From positions 1-64,000 of the forward strand of contig JASHOD010000150.1 of assembly GCA_030041295.1 (NCBI GenBank): 64,000 nt of DNA, in the 5' to 3' direction. A model generated the notes under the pieces. It worked only from the letters and a program-made list of their open reading frames with translations. It did no database searches and was not told the DNA's origin. Below, one piece after another: positions 45,923 to 55,607 of the stretch. Both the position numbers and the translations under genes were made by a program. How positions within the stretch are numbered: position 1 is the first letter of the stretch; every line of letters starts with the position of its first letter. Source of the DNA: Nitrososphaerales archaeon. Lineage in GTDB: Archaea; Thermoproteota; Nitrososphaeria; Nitrososphaerales; CADDZS01.

Positions 45923-46795
45923 TTACTTTTGCGACCTATCCTGAAGCTGTGCCAAAAGCTCCTGATATGATGGTCTTTTTCGATCAATGAAATTACCGAC
46001 GACTATTCTATCATCAGCGCCAGTGGAAACTTGAACAGTGGATAAATCGGCGTTATCATCTGCGACGCTTTTTTCTCTGAAATGCTTCATCATATCCAGA
46101 GCTTCGGGATACCCATTGAATTCTCCATAAGTTGGTGGACAGGGAGAGAGAACCTCAAGAAACGTAAATCCCTCTATCTCCATCATTCTTCGGATTGCAT
46201 TAGTGACTTGCCTCACATGCAGAGCTGTCCAACGAGCTACATATGATGCACCGGCTGCGGCGACGAGGTACGGCACGTTGAATGGAGCCTCGACATTTCC
46301 ATATGGCGAAGTATGAGTCTTTGATCCAAGCGGCGTAGTTGCTCCGTGCTGTCCTCCCGTCATTCCGTAATTGAAATTGTTCACCATGATTACATTGAGA
46401 TCCACATTTCTCCTGGCTGCATGAATGAGATGATTTCCACCAATCGTCGAAATGTCACCATCTCCTGCAATCACAAAGACTTCGAGATCAGGTCTTGAAA
46501 CTGCAATACCCGTAGCAAACGCGATTCCTCTTCCATGTACTGTGTGGTAACTGTCTTGACGAAGATAGCCTGCAAAACGGCCTGTGCATCCAATACCCGA
46601 TACTACTATCTGCTTATCTCTGGTTAGAGTAGACTTTGCGATGGCATTCACATACGCTCCTAGGACAATCCCAATGCCGCATCCCGGACACCATATGTTA
46701 GGGAGCCTCTCGGATCGCAGCATCTCATCTCTTGGGTGTTTGGCTACAATCTTCTCTCCAAAACTATCGTTAACGGTGGGTGTGCTTGCGCTCAT
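45923..46795 (-). CDS. korB: 2-Oxoacid (2-oxoglutarate-type):ferredoxin oxidoreductase, beta subunit
   Basis: The TPP-binding subunit, 290 residues. NIWCPGCGIGIVLGAYV, GDGDISTIGGNHLIHAAR and NNFNYGMTGGQHGATTP are the thiamine-binding and active-site segments; the C-terminal ITEY-like end and PCPPTYG favour the 2-oxoglutarate branch. The frame opens at 46879, but ATG 46795 overlaps the korA stop as ATGA and is preferred. Confidence 0.93.
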   Translation of the reverse strand: MSASTPTVNDSFGEKIVAKHPRDEMLRSERLPNIWCPGCGIGIVLGAYVNAIAKSTLTRDKQIVVSGIGCTGRFAGYLRQDSYHTVHGRGIAFATGIAVSRPDLEVFVIAGDGDISTIGGNHLIHAARRNVDLNVIMVNNFNYGMTGGQHGATTPLGSKTHTSPYGNVEAPFNVPYLVAAAGASYVARWTALHVRQVTNAIRRMMEIEGFTFLEVLSPCPPTYGEFNGYPEALDMMKHFREKSVADDNADLSTVQVSTGADDRIVVGNFIDRKRPSYQELLAQLQDRSQK

Positions 46796-47943
46796 CTTGC
46801 AACTACCTCTAAGGCATCTACTATGGCAAGAGGATCGATCAATTGGCCCGGTGCTCTGTTCACGCCGATGACAGGACACTCCGAGTTCTCTTTGACTGGA
46901 TGAATTATTTGCCCGTAGTTGATCTCAGGAACAATGATATTGTTCACTTTGCGACTTGCGCTTTCTACAATATCATCGGGGAATGGCCAAGGTGTAATCA
47001 ATCTCAGAAGGCCGGCCTTAATCCCTTTTCCTCTAGCACTCTTCACTGCGGCTAAGGCAGAGCGGGCTGTCGAACCATATGCAATGACAAGCTCCTCAGC
47101 GTCTTCAGTCATGTATTCATCCCACTTCCATATTTCTTGGGAGTGATTTCGTATCTTTCCAACAAGATGTCTTAGCATATTTTCAGAGACAGAGTGATCT
47201 GTGCTAGGATAGCCTCGAGGATCATGGGTCAAACTGTCTACATTGACAAAAGTTCCACCGCCCGCAAGTGGCATGGGTGCGAAATCATTGTTGTAATCAA
47301 ATGGCAACTGCCTACTTCCTGGTTCTAGTATCATTCTATGTGTTAGCTCAATCTTCTCAATAGAGGGGACGACCAAGCGCTCCCACATCATACCGACTAT
47401 TTGGTCTGCCATAACAAAGACGGGAGTTCGAAATCTCTCTGCAGTGTTGAAAGCCGTGATGGTTAGGTCGAAGAATTCCTGAACACTGCTCGGTGAGTAA
47501 GCTATTGTTTCAATGTCTCCATGGGTCCCCCACCTTGACTGCATCATATCTCCCTGCCCCACCAAGGTAGGAATGCCAGTACTAGGTCCAGCTCTTTGCA
47601 CATTGATTATGACAATTGGCGCCTCGGTCATGAAGGCAAGACCGATGTTCTCCATCATTAGGCTAAAGCCAGGACCGGATGTTGCAGTCATCGCCTTGTT
47701 TCCAGCATACGATGCTCCTACTAACGCGGCCGCACTCGAAATCTCGTCTTCCATTTCGATAGCATAACCTCCAACTTGAGGAAATCTTACCGATGCCCTT
47801 TCGAAGATCTCTGATGATGGCGTGATAGGATAGCCAGCATAAAATCTGCAACCGGCAAGTATAGCCGCTTCGACGGCGGCAAAATTGCCCATCATAAAAT
47901 AAGTGCCTGGCTCGATGATTCCTTTTGACGTGGAAAAGCTCAT
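46792..47943 (-). CDS. korA: 2-Oxoacid (2-oxoglutarate-type):ferredoxin oxidoreductase, alpha subunit
   Basis: 383 residues, with [38 protein letters not shown] and the [11 protein letters not shown] region, plus a C-terminal PEINYGQI segment. Together with KorB, KorC and KorD it oxidises 2-oxoglutarate (or a related 2-oxoacid) to acyl-CoA with ferredoxin reduction. Overlaps korD by four bases (ATGA) upstream and korB downstream. Confidence 0.93.
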   Translation of the reverse strand: MSFSTSKGIIEPGTYFMMGNFAAVEAAILAGCRFYAGYPITPSSEIFERASVRFPQVGGYAIEMEDEISSAAALVGASYAGNKAMTATSGPGFSLMMENIGLAFMTEAPIVIINVQRAGPSTGIPTLVGQGDMMQSRWGTHGDIETIAYSPSSVQEFFDLTITAFNTAERFRTPVFVMADQIVGMMWERLVVPSIEKIELTHRMILEPGSRQLPFDYNNDFAPMPLAGGGTFVNVDSLTHDPRGYPSTDHSVSENMLRHLVGKIRNHSQEIWKWDEYMTEDAEELVIAYGSTARSALAAVKSARGKGIKAGLLRLITPWPFPDDIVESASRKVNNIIVPEINYGQIIHPVKENSECPVIGVNRAPGQLIDPLAIVDALEVVAR

Positions 47944-48257
47944 GCTCTGACTTCCTCGACAAAGATTGCAAATTCAGGACAGATGCGTTCACACATGCCA
48001 CAGTTTACACAATCATTTTCCTTGCCTTTCTTGACCTTAGGATGATGGTAACCAAGAGAATTGATTTCTGACGAAACTTCTAACACCTCTTGAGGACAAA
48101 AAGTCCAGCAGTAATTACACTCCTTGCAACGTTCTGGAATTATGAATACACGACCAATGGGCCTTTGGAACCTGTTTTTGTCAATCGGCTCACGGGTGAG
48201 TCTAGAAACAAGCTCTTGTTTAGATCTAATGACCCTAGGCGACTGTAAATCCTTCAA
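47940..48257 (-). CDS. korD: 2-Oxoacid:ferredoxin oxidoreductase, delta (ferredoxin) subunit
   Basis: 105 residues with two [4Fe-4S] motifs, [12 protein letters not shown] and [12 protein letters not shown], the classic delta subunit. First gene of the eight-gene operon; starts about 140 bases from the divergent HTH/Cys protein gene, so the intergenic region holds both promoters. Confidence 0.93.
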   Translation of the reverse strand: MKDLQSPRVIRSKQELVSRLTREPIDKNRFQRPIGRVFIIPERCKECNYCWTFCPQEVLEVSSEINSLGYHHPKVKKGKENDCVNCGMCERICPEFAIFVEEVRA

Positions 48258-48394
48258 GTTTCAATCTGAAGCTTGATTGGGTGTCGAGCTTTATTGAGCA
48301 TTTATTGGATTGAGAAGCCAGCCGGTACTATATTTTCTCAAATCTAATAATCGACAAAAGGTTAATCTGGATGTAAGCATAATTTATTCTCCTA

Positions 48395-49471
48395 ATGGCC
48401 CTTGGCAAAGCACAGATTCCATTAAGTCTCTTAGGTCTCTTCTCGCCCAGTTTATGGACTGAGGAACTTTACATAAAGGCGCCACCATTTCTACTAGAAC
48501 ATAATGCCGGCCGAATTCACATAATACCTGTAGATCAAGCTACCGAGGAGGTACTTGATAGTTTAAGTCGCTCAATGGGTCTTGTCAAAAGAAGGACAGG
48601 GCGACTTCAATATCTTGTTAATCGGAGCGAGTCAGCGACGACGCTTAGACTGTTTGACTGGTTCATCAGGAGGAGTTGGCGAGATAAACGATTCGCTGTT
48701 TTGTGGGCGATAATTTACATTGGTGAGACTAAAGGATGGTCAAGACCAAAAGTTTCTCTCGAAGCAGTCGCAGAGCTATCAAATTGCGATCTTAAGCAAT
48801 GTGCGGAAATCATGAAAGAAATTCTAGACGGTACGCCTACACAATCCAAGATTCTAGGCTTTACTGATTACGACTTGAATAAGGAAAGATCCATTGCATA
48901 CCTTGCTAGAATAGCCAAAGAACTGCCTAGCTGGACTGATGAGCTCGTTATGAAGACACTTTGTTCTGGAACGGGCGGATCTGTTCAAGACGTGCATGAA
49001 CAAATACTTTCTCAGGGATTGGGTATTGAAGCAGCTTACAAAATTGTTGAGCGGCTGAAACGGTCAGGGCATGTCTTTCCTTCAAGGCATTATAGAGTCA
49101 ATGAGCGCGGTCCTATGAGAGAGCAATTAACTGCAAATTGCAGGAATTGTTTCTATGGGTATTCGAGTGAAGAAAAGTGTCTCATGGGGACCTTAAGACA
49201 AATTGAAGAATTACTCTCAAGATATTACGGGCATCAGCTTTCAGAAGAGGAGAAACAAGCGCTTTACGCTTCAATAAAACTCATCCCTTTTGGCTCACAC
49301 GTGAGTAGAAAGGTCCTTGAATCGCTAGGTCTGATACACCAAGTCGAGATGATAACAAATGAGAGAGCCGTAATCAATTTGCTCAGTAAGATAGAGGAAG
49401 GCTACAATGTGGATTTCCCCATAAAGAGATCGAAGTCATTGGAGTCTCGCGGGCAAAACACTATTGGATAA
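48395..49471 (+). CDS. Putative DNA-binding regulator with a three-Cys motif
   Basis: A 358-residue protein divergent from the kor-hdr-etf operon. It has helical segments with HTH character (about 115-145, SLEAVAELSNCDLKQCAEIM; and about 205-245, VQDVHEQILSQGLGIEAAYK), then a cysteine motif NCRNCFYGYSSEEKC near residue 250-265 that could bind zinc or an iron-sulfur cluster, then a helical end. No membrane helix. No named family recognised. Position makes it a candidate redox- or metal-responsive regulator of the operon, an inference. Confidence 0.5.
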   Translation: MALGKAQIPLSLLGLFSPSLWTEELYIKAPPFLLEHNAGRIHIIPVDQATEEVLDSLSRSMGLVKRRTGRLQYLVNRSESATTLRLFDWFIRRSWRDKRFAVLWAIIYIGETKGWSRPKVSLEAVAELSNCDLKQCAEIMKEILDGTPTQSKILGFTDYDLNKERSIAYLARIAKELPSWTDELVMKTLCSGTGGSVQDVHEQILSQGLGIEAAYKIVERLKRSGHVFPSRHYRVNERGPMREQLTANCRNCFYGYSSEEKCLMGTLRQIEELLSRYYGHQLSEEEKQALYASIKLIPFGSHVSRKVLESLGLIHQVEMITNERAVINLLSKIEEGYNVDFPIKRSKSLESRGQNTIG

Positions 49472-49546
49472 TTTCCAATATTAACATCAGTCGACCATAT
49501 TACCATCTTTTAATATTTCAATGGTCCATTAATACATCGTACGAAC

Positions 49547-49741
49547 TTGACTAGATCCAAAAAGTCATCTTTAGCTGTGGTTGAATCTGTTGGTGCAACC
49601 GAGACAGTTATCTTTGCCAAACATTGCCCTAAATGTGGAAGTGACACAGATATGAATGGACAATGTATGTGTTGCATGTATTCAAAAGAGACCTCTCTCA
49701 CTCGTGAAGAAGCAAGAGAGTTTACTTGGGCTGGAGACTGA
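49547..49741 (+). CDS. Small zinc-ribbon protein
   Basis: 64 residues with C-x2-C pairs in HCPKCGSDTDMNGQCMCCMY, a one-domain zinc ribbon, and an acidic C-terminal tail. Start TTG at 49547. It overlaps the frame of the next zinc-ribbon gene; the two may be translated together. Function unknown. Confidence 0.5.
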   Translation: MTRSKKSSLAVVESVGATETVIFAKHCPKCGSDTDMNGQCMCCMYSKETSLTREEAREFTWAGD

Positions 49742-49758
49742 AGGTTAGAAAAGGGCGA

Positions 49759-49911
49759 ATGCTGCAAAAGAACGAGCAACAGCAGCAGGTCAGAGGTCTA
49801 TACTCTAATTACTGTCCAAAGTGCGGTCTTACCGTTCCAAGACCTGACGAACCGTGTCCTTGGTGCGATTACTCGATTGAGACCGTAAACTCTTCCAAGC
49901 GTACAGAGTAA
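49759..49911 (+). CDS. Small zinc-ribbon protein
   Basis: 50 residues from ATG 49759 with YCPKCGLTVPRPDEPCPWCDY, again a C-x2-C...C-x2-C ribbon. A TTG at 49726 in the same frame would add 11 residues. Sits directly before the decayed glycan cluster. Confidence 0.5.
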   Translation: MLQKNEQQQQVRGLYSNYCPKCGLTVPRPDEPCPWCDYSIETVNSSKRTE

Positions 49912-50535
49912 TTAGTCGAAGCTCTTTCCCGAAATTGTTTTGTTTTTTATAGCGTAGTATTAGTACTACCCATATCGGGTTACGGCTATTACGCGAAACT
50001 AGGATTCGATCTTTGGGGTTTTAACACTGGGCCAGCCCCTGATACGCCCGGATATCCTAGTGGAACAATGGCAATAGCCGAGCCTATCATGCTCGCCATT
50101 CTCGAACATGCTTCAGATTCTTTTCTCAATCAGGCAGGTGAGCAAGTTTACACTGCGCAATATGCAGCCTATGGTAGTACAGGACAGCTCTTTGCGCTTA
50201 GTGAAGGACAATACCCTCCTTATCTCAACAGTGCAACGCCCTACGTATACGAATACATCGAGGTTCCGTCTGGTAATCCCTACGAAGCTGTCACTTGGCA
50301 AGGCCAGGTCCTAAATTCCTCACCTGAAAATTTCGTCAAAATCGCATTTGCGTTTCTCCTCGCCATCTACAGATCTTCGTACGGTTTGTTATTGGTGAAT
50401 AACCTAGGAAAACTGTCTTCTTCAGACGGTTTCGACGAAGGAATACTTCAGAATGGACAAGTCTTCAATGCGGTCTCTGATAACACAAATATCATGATCA
50501 TGTTGGCGTGCGCATATGCAGTTACTACAAAATAA
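49912..50535 (+). pseudogene. DUF3131-like (glycosidase-like) protein, 5'-truncated
   Basis: The frame is open from 49912 with no ATG, GTG or TTG before 50068, yet it encodes clear protein sequence upstream (ISGYGYYAKLGFDLWGFNTG, then PYPSGTM-like PGYPSGTM). The rest shows KIAFAFLLAIYRSSYGLLLV and the DNTNIMIMLACAYA closing helix of DUF3131-type alpha/alpha barrel proteins. The 5' part of the gene is missing; a product from ATG 50068 would have 155 residues of a much longer domain. The family match is by pattern and moderate. Confidence 0.55.
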
Positions 50536-52067
50536 ACCCAAGAATAGAGACGACGAAGAAGCCGAGCCGGTGCCAAGGGGGTTTTGGAGGAAAAGCCTCG
50601 TTGAGCGGGAGATGTTCGTCGTTTGCTTGCTTGTGTTCGGAGCTTCTATGGCAACCATTATCACGAGTCAAGATGCAATCCAATTTGCTTTGACCTGGTC
50701 ACTTGCGACTTCGAGAACAATATGGTTGGACACAAGCACGTATTCGGGAACGGCTTACACGGCAAATTTTCTGCTCTTCCCCCAGGTCTCGCGTTCATTA
50801 CCTTCCCGGTAGTTTCGCTAGCACAGCTCATTACTCCCATGGATCCCTCGGCTTCTGGTGTCTACATTGCGACCTACTTTTCCACGATTTTTGGAGCACT
50901 AGCAGCAGTCTTATTCTACGAAAGTGCCAGAATGTTTGGAAGCGAAAGAGTTTCTGCTTTCCTCACAATTGTTTTTGGCTTTGGGACTAGTATTTGGTTC
51001 TATTCACGAATCTTCCTGCCGGAGGCACTAGCTACTTGCATCGGACTAGCTTCGGTGTATTGCTTGTTGAAAGCACATCAAATGCGCACTGTAAATCGAG
51101 AGGAAGAAGAACCCTATTTCAAAGGGCGACGGAAAGTAAATGCCCTAGTGCCGCTTCTCACCTTTACCTCCGGTATTCTACTCGGAGTCGCTGGCTCTGT
51201 TGACAATATGACTTTCTTCTTCCTCTTACCTATTTTTCTATATCTTATCATGGGGATTTGGCCACCGCGGCTATCAAGCAAGGTCGCCAGCATTCTTTCC
51301 TTCATGATAGGTACGCTCATAGGCCTTACACCAACTTTGGCTTATGATTTTTTTACCACAGGAAATGCCTTAACAGCACCCTATGGTATACCTTTCATCG
51401 GTGGGGTGCAGCTATCCAGCTACACTTTCAACTTTGCACAAGGTTTGTATGACGCTTTACTTAGCCCTGCCAGTGGACTGCTTCTTTACACTTCCTTCGT
51501 AGTGATTTCCTTTATCGGCTTTTTTATCTCAAGAGGGAACATCTCGGAGAAGCCCTCCTTTTCGTCGGGCTGTATGTCTCGATCCTAGTCCCAATCACAC
51601 TTGCCAACAGCTCTACATATTTTCTGCAAAATATGGTCGGCCCTTCTGAACTTGTGATAGCTATACCCCCTTCATTCTGCTCCCGGCAATGAGCTTCCTG
51701 AATAAGATGAAAAAAAATCTGTGTCGGAGTGGTATTGAGTTTCATTCTGGGAGTAGCTAGCATTCTGATAACGGGGATAATTGCATTGACTGATCCAGTC
51801 TTAGGACCGGCGGCGACCCAATTTACGTTGGCGGGGGCGAGTCCACTGATTACGACGAACATACCTCTGTTTCTAGGTCACAGTTTTCTTACATGGTGGT
51901 CCTTTTACCAGGACTCTTTCTGGTATGCGATTTTGATGTTAGCCTTTCCGGTAGTCCTCTTACTTAGCTACTGGTTTCTTGTTGAATTCAAAATTCGGCA
52001 TAGTCAACCAGAGTTTTCCCGAAACAAGGGCCAGCCGGTAACTCAGTTAGAAAATTCAGGATTGTGA
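50516..52067 (+). pseudogene. Membrane glycosyltransferase-like (GT39/PMT-like) gene with four frameshifts
   Basis: Four segments in shifting frames join into one polytopic protein of about 517 residues: 50516-50745 (FALTWSLATSRTIWLDTST), 50746-51534 (GKFSALPPGLAFITFP...), 51535-51667 (EHLGEALLFVGLYVSILVP), 51668-51709 (FILLPAMSFLNKMKK) and 51718-52067. Shifts fall at GGG (50746-50748), GGG (51535-51537), CCCCC (51666-51670) and A8 (51710-51717). The short D-x-Y-like loop then PPGLA pattern recalls dolichyl-phosphate sugar transferases. Each piece remains well conserved. Confidence 0.65.
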
Positions 52068-52222
52068 AAAAGAAAGAAAATCCTAGCGACTGCTTGAATT
52101 AGTCTCTCTCACTTCTTTTTCCGAAGGATTCTGATTTCTATGGGCATCTCAATTTTTCAGAAAAAGCCTTTAGTCACTTTCCCTTGATCTTGGTAGAAGA
52201 TCAAAAACAATCTTGATGGCTC

Positions 52223-52861
52223 ATGGACCAGGCTAATTTTTTCCTCTTTCCCTTCACGCACATACTTTATGCCTCTGTCGCCATGGCTATTGGAGCTTTT
52301 TTCATTTCATATCTCTCCCTTAGAAAGCAAAAAGTGAGAAGGGAGGAGACTATGCTGCTCAGTCTGTTTTCTGTAGGAAGTGGAATATGGCTGTACGAAA
52401 TTGCCTATCACTATTCCTATGGACCCGAGCCACATTCAATCTTTATTCAAGAACTTGAGCGCCTAAACCCCTTCGAGATTTTCTTCAACCCCAGTTCCTG
52501 CTATAACGTATTACCGGTCCCGGCTACCGCATGCAGTTCCGTATTTCCTTTTGTGTGGTCTCTAATCATAGTCCTTCTTCCCTTCATCGCTTACAAGAAA
52601 ATGAGACTCAATAAGTATTTTTTCATCGCATTTATTGGAGGCCTAGGGATTTTTGCAGTCTGGATTCTTATGGGATATCCGCAGTACTTTGCGCCGGGAT
52701 GGTGTAGTAAGTGGACAGCCTGCACTTCTTTGGTCTCTTATCCCCAAGATGCAAGGACGTTGGTGGGCTATCTCGCAAATTCACTTTCAAAACTGCTAAT
52801 CCTAGCTCCAGCTTCGCTGTTTTGGCCGAGATCCCGGCTGAAAAATGCGCAGCGCATCTAA
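52223..52861 (+). CDS. Polytopic membrane protein, unknown
   Basis: 212 residues with about five membrane helices (near 10-30, 45-65, 110-130, 140-165, 185-205). The loop between helices 2 and 3 has Cys residues spaced as SSCYNVLPVPATACSS, and another pair follows at GWCSKWTACTS, suggesting disulfides outside the membrane. May be a fragment of a longer surface-glycan membrane protein. Start ATG 52223. Confidence 0.55.
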   Translation: MDQANFFLFPFTHILYASVAMAIGAFFISYLSLRKQKVRREETMLLSLFSVGSGIWLYEIAYHYSYGPEPHSIFIQELERLNPFEIFFNPSSCYNVLPVPATACSSVFPFVWSLIIVLLPFIAYKKMRLNKYFFIAFIGGLGIFAVWILMGYPQYFAPGWCSKWTACTSLVSYPQDARTLVGYLANSLSKLLILAPASLFWPRSRLKNAQRI

Positions 52862-52879
52862 GAAAGGAGTTGATAACCC

Positions 52880-54073
52880 ATGGCTACGCAAGTTCCAAAG
52901 ATTTTTGTCTCGATGAGGCAGCTCGCGGGAATAAGCGACTATAAATTTGTAATTCTAGCTGCTGGGATTGTTTTTGCGATTAGTGCGATCGCCCACTGGC
53001 CGAATTTCGGAGTGGCTTCTGACATTACGACATCGTTCTGGGGAAGGACAAATAGTATTGGGATTCCTTATCTTACTTACCAAATTCCGTACATAGGGTA
53101 CCTTTTCGAATATCCTCCTGTTTGCGGCCTCGTAGTTTGGCTGGCGGGATGGTCGAGCGGAGGGAACATCTATGTTTACAGTGCCATTGTGTTTGCTATT
53201 CTGGGTGCGTGCTTTGTCCTGAGCGCACACTTTCTTTACAACTTTTTGAATTATCTGAAATTAGATCATAGCCTTCAATGGTTATTTACGATCTTCGTCC
53301 CTTCCGTCGTGATTTTTGGGGCGTACAACTTTGACATCATTCAAGCATTCTTTGTAATCCTCGCGCTTTATTTTTTCATTGCACAAAAGAGACCCTTTCT
53401 AAGCGCAGTGGCTCTTGGTCTTGCGATCGGGACGAAGATATTCCCAATAATACTGGTTCCGCTCTTCCTCCAGGATCTGATAAAGCAGAAGCGGATCAAA
53501 GTCTCAGGAGCTTATGCTGGTATTTCCTTGGGCATTCCTGCCGTCCTGAATCTGCCGTTTGCCATTCTTAATTTTTCCAACTGGGTTTCAGGTTACACCT
53601 TTCTTCAACATTGGGGCCTTGAAGACACTTTTTTGGTCTGGCTGTTTCCTTCGAGTTCGACCTGGGGTACAGCAGAATATCTCAGTGGAGGACTAGTTAT
53701 CCTGTCCATTATCTTGATCCTCTTTTTCTTGCGGGACAAGCCTTTGCTTGTTCGATGTTTTCTTGCGGTAGGATCGTACATATTATTCGCATATATTTCC
53801 ACACCGCAAATGAATCTAGACTTGCTACCCTTTTTTGCTCTCGTGCCTTTGGTACCTCTGCCCTTATTCTACACATTTGAAGGAGCGACCGCCGTATTCG
53901 CGGCACTGGGGGACTTGTTTCCTGACCCCCGATTGTCGGGAGTTGTTCAAGGAATCGCCCTTGTAAGGCAAATTACTCTCATATGCATACTGGCAATCGC
54001 GTGGAAGGTAAGTGCAGTGAAAAAGCCAGTTGTGAGAGAGATTCCTGCAGCTCAAAATCCCGAACGGGCTTAA
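52880..54073 (+). CDS. GT87-like membrane mannosyltransferase
   Basis: 397 residues with about ten membrane helices and the GT87/DUF2029-type segment NFDIIQAFFVILALYFFIAQ followed by AVALGLAIGTKIFPIILVPL. GT87 enzymes add mannose from polyprenyl-phosphate-mannose to lipid-linked glycans outside the membrane. A Shine-Dalgarno GGAG at 52866-52869 precedes ATG 52880; the upstream gene ends just before it, so the two are co-transcribed. Confidence 0.8.
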   Translation: MATQVPKIFVSMRQLAGISDYKFVILAAGIVFAISAIAHWPNFGVASDITTSFWGRTNSIGIPYLTYQIPYIGYLFEYPPVCGLVVWLAGWSSGGNIYVYSAIVFAILGACFVLSAHFLYNFLNYLKLDHSLQWLFTIFVPSVVIFGAYNFDIIQAFFVILALYFFIAQKRPFLSAVALGLAIGTKIFPIILVPLFLQDLIKQKRIKVSGAYAGISLGIPAVLNLPFAILNFSNWVSGYTFLQHWGLEDTFLVWLFPSSSTWGTAEYLSGGLVILSIILILFFLRDKPLLVRCFLAVGSYILFAYISTPQMNLDLLPFFALVPLVPLPLFYTFEGATAVFAALGDLFPDPRLSGVVQGIALVRQITLICILAIAWKVSAVKKPVVREIPAAQNPERA

Positions 54074-54101
54074 AGAATATGTAAGAGGGGAGCTGGAGAT
54101 T

Positions 54102-54878
54102 ATGTTACCTAGCCTGCTAAAATCTGATGCCCAAAGTAGAGTCTTTAATGAATTAGATCAAGTCAGATTTCTAAATCATAGGGTCTTTCAGGAATTTGTG
54201 CCAATCTGGCAGTATATCATTTACGGGTGCATGGCTGCTTACTATGTTCTTACACTTCTCTTCCAACCTTTGAATTTTCATTATACGACCGGCCTGATCA
54301 ATCCTTATCTCGTATTGTTCAATGAAATTATCCATTCGCGCAACGCAATCATGAATCCAATTCTAAATCGCGGGTTGGATAACGGTGGACATATCTTATC
54401 ATATCTCTCCTTGGTGAGTTGCGCACTGTGGGTTAGAATCAAATTGCCCAAGAATTCAAAAGGATTCTATTTCTCTCTATTGATCCCTGCGTTCGCACTT
54501 TCCAGTTGCAAAGGCATGTTCGACGCTTTCTATTGGCTCTACAATTATTATCTATGGCCGCATCTGTCTTGGTTCTTGCCCATTGTTACGAATCCTCTTT
54601 TGATCTTGTATATTTCAGTGATTGTAATAGCCACAGTAATCACCCCGATTTGGAAATGTTTCAATGTGTTCAGGATAGAATTGGCGCTTAGCCTGATGGT
54701 CGTATATTTTTTCGTTTGGACACTATTCGGGTTACCTGTTACTCTGAGTTCGGTTGATTACATTCGTGGTTTGACCCCGTCTCTTGAGACAATTTGGTAC
54801 AATAGCGTGTGGGTGAACGGACTAGAGTGCCTGCAGTGGATGCTAACTTCCTTCTGCTTTGCTCTTGCAATCAAGTGA
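54102..54878 (+). CDS. Polytopic membrane protein, unknown
   Basis: 258 residues with about seven membrane helices. A GGAG sequence lies eight bases before the ATG. Aromatic residues cluster at the membrane borders, and HSRNAIMNPILNRGLDNGGH lies in a loop. Follows the GT87-like gene by 28 bases in the same direction, so a role in surface glycans is possible by context only. Confidence 0.6.
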   Translation: MLPSLLKSDAQSRVFNELDQVRFLNHRVFQEFVPIWQYIIYGCMAAYYVLTLLFQPLNFHYTTGLINPYLVLFNEIIHSRNAIMNPILNRGLDNGGHILSYLSLVSCALWVRIKLPKNSKGFYFSLLIPAFALSSCKGMFDAFYWLYNYYLWPHLSWFLPIVTNPLLILYISVIVIATVITPIWKCFNVFRIELALSLMVVYFFVWTLFGLPVTLSSVDYIRGLTPSLETIWYNSVWVNGLECLQWMLTSFCFALAIK

Positions 54879-55004
54879 AAAATCGGCATAAAATACGAGG
54901 CAGAGTGCTACATGGAAGTCCTTAGTGTGATGGTGCAAGTCTGGGTATAGGCCTAAAAAGTGGGCCGCCAAGTGAAATGACTCCCATGTGACTACTTTAT
55001 TTGG

Positions 55005-55018
55005 TTTCAAATTTGAGA
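55005..55018. promoter_or_regulatory. Near-palindrome matching the iorA upstream site (operator candidate)
   Basis: TTTCAAATTTGAGA differs at one base from the palindrome at 36223-36236. It lies about 86 bases before the start of the CBS gene at 55104, followed by an AT-rich GTTTATAGG near 55030-55038. Confidence 0.45.
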
Positions 55019-55103
55019 ACTGTATCCTAGTTTATAGGCATGTTGACAAATTATGATGTACACAATCTCTTTCTGAAAAAAGAAACCTACTGGTTGATCC
55101 TAA

Positions 55104-55508
55104 TTGAGCGTTTCACTCTTAGATTCTGTATCGGATCATTTGCTCACAAAATACCTGACGGTGCTACCTACTGACTCAATCGTCGAAGCTGCGAGAAAAA
55201 TGAGTGTAAAAAACTGTACTGAGGCTGTTGTAGTTGGGGATGGTGCGCCAATGGGAATAATAACTGAACGGGATGTACTCTACAAGGTGGTGGCAACGGG
55301 ATCAGATCCTTCATTAACCAAAGTTCGAGCAGTAATGAGCTTCCCTATACATTGTATTGACGAAAATGCGGGAGTTGGAGAGGCTTTGCTTAAGATGAAA
55401 GATATGAGGATGCGCAGACTGGGAGTGACCAGGAAAGGTAAATTCATCGGTCTCGTTACGTACAAAAGCATCCTCTCAAAAGATGACAACCGTGATCCTA
55501 ATATTTAG
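55104..55508 (+). CDS. CBS-domain pair protein
   Basis: 134 residues that are almost entirely a Bateman pair: first CBS (about 10-65) with IVEAARKMSVKNCTEAVVVGD and GIITERDVLYKVVATG, second (about 72-130) with NAGVGEALLKMKDMRMRRLGV and GLVTYKSILS. Binds adenosyl nucleotides as a sensor. Start TTG at 55104. Confidence 0.9.
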   Translation: MSVSLLDSVSDHLLTKYLTVLPTDSIVEAARKMSVKNCTEAVVVGDGAPMGIITERDVLYKVVATGSDPSLTKVRAVMSFPIHCIDENAGVGEALLKMKDMRMRRLGVTRKGKFIGLVTYKSILSKDDNRDPNI

Positions 55509-55607
55509 TAACGTTACTGTGCAAATAGTTTCTTGTGTAGCTTCTTAAGGACTGGCCTAGCTCAAAAGATTTCTCTCTTTAGGGCATGTTATGAGATCTA
55601 GAAACTT

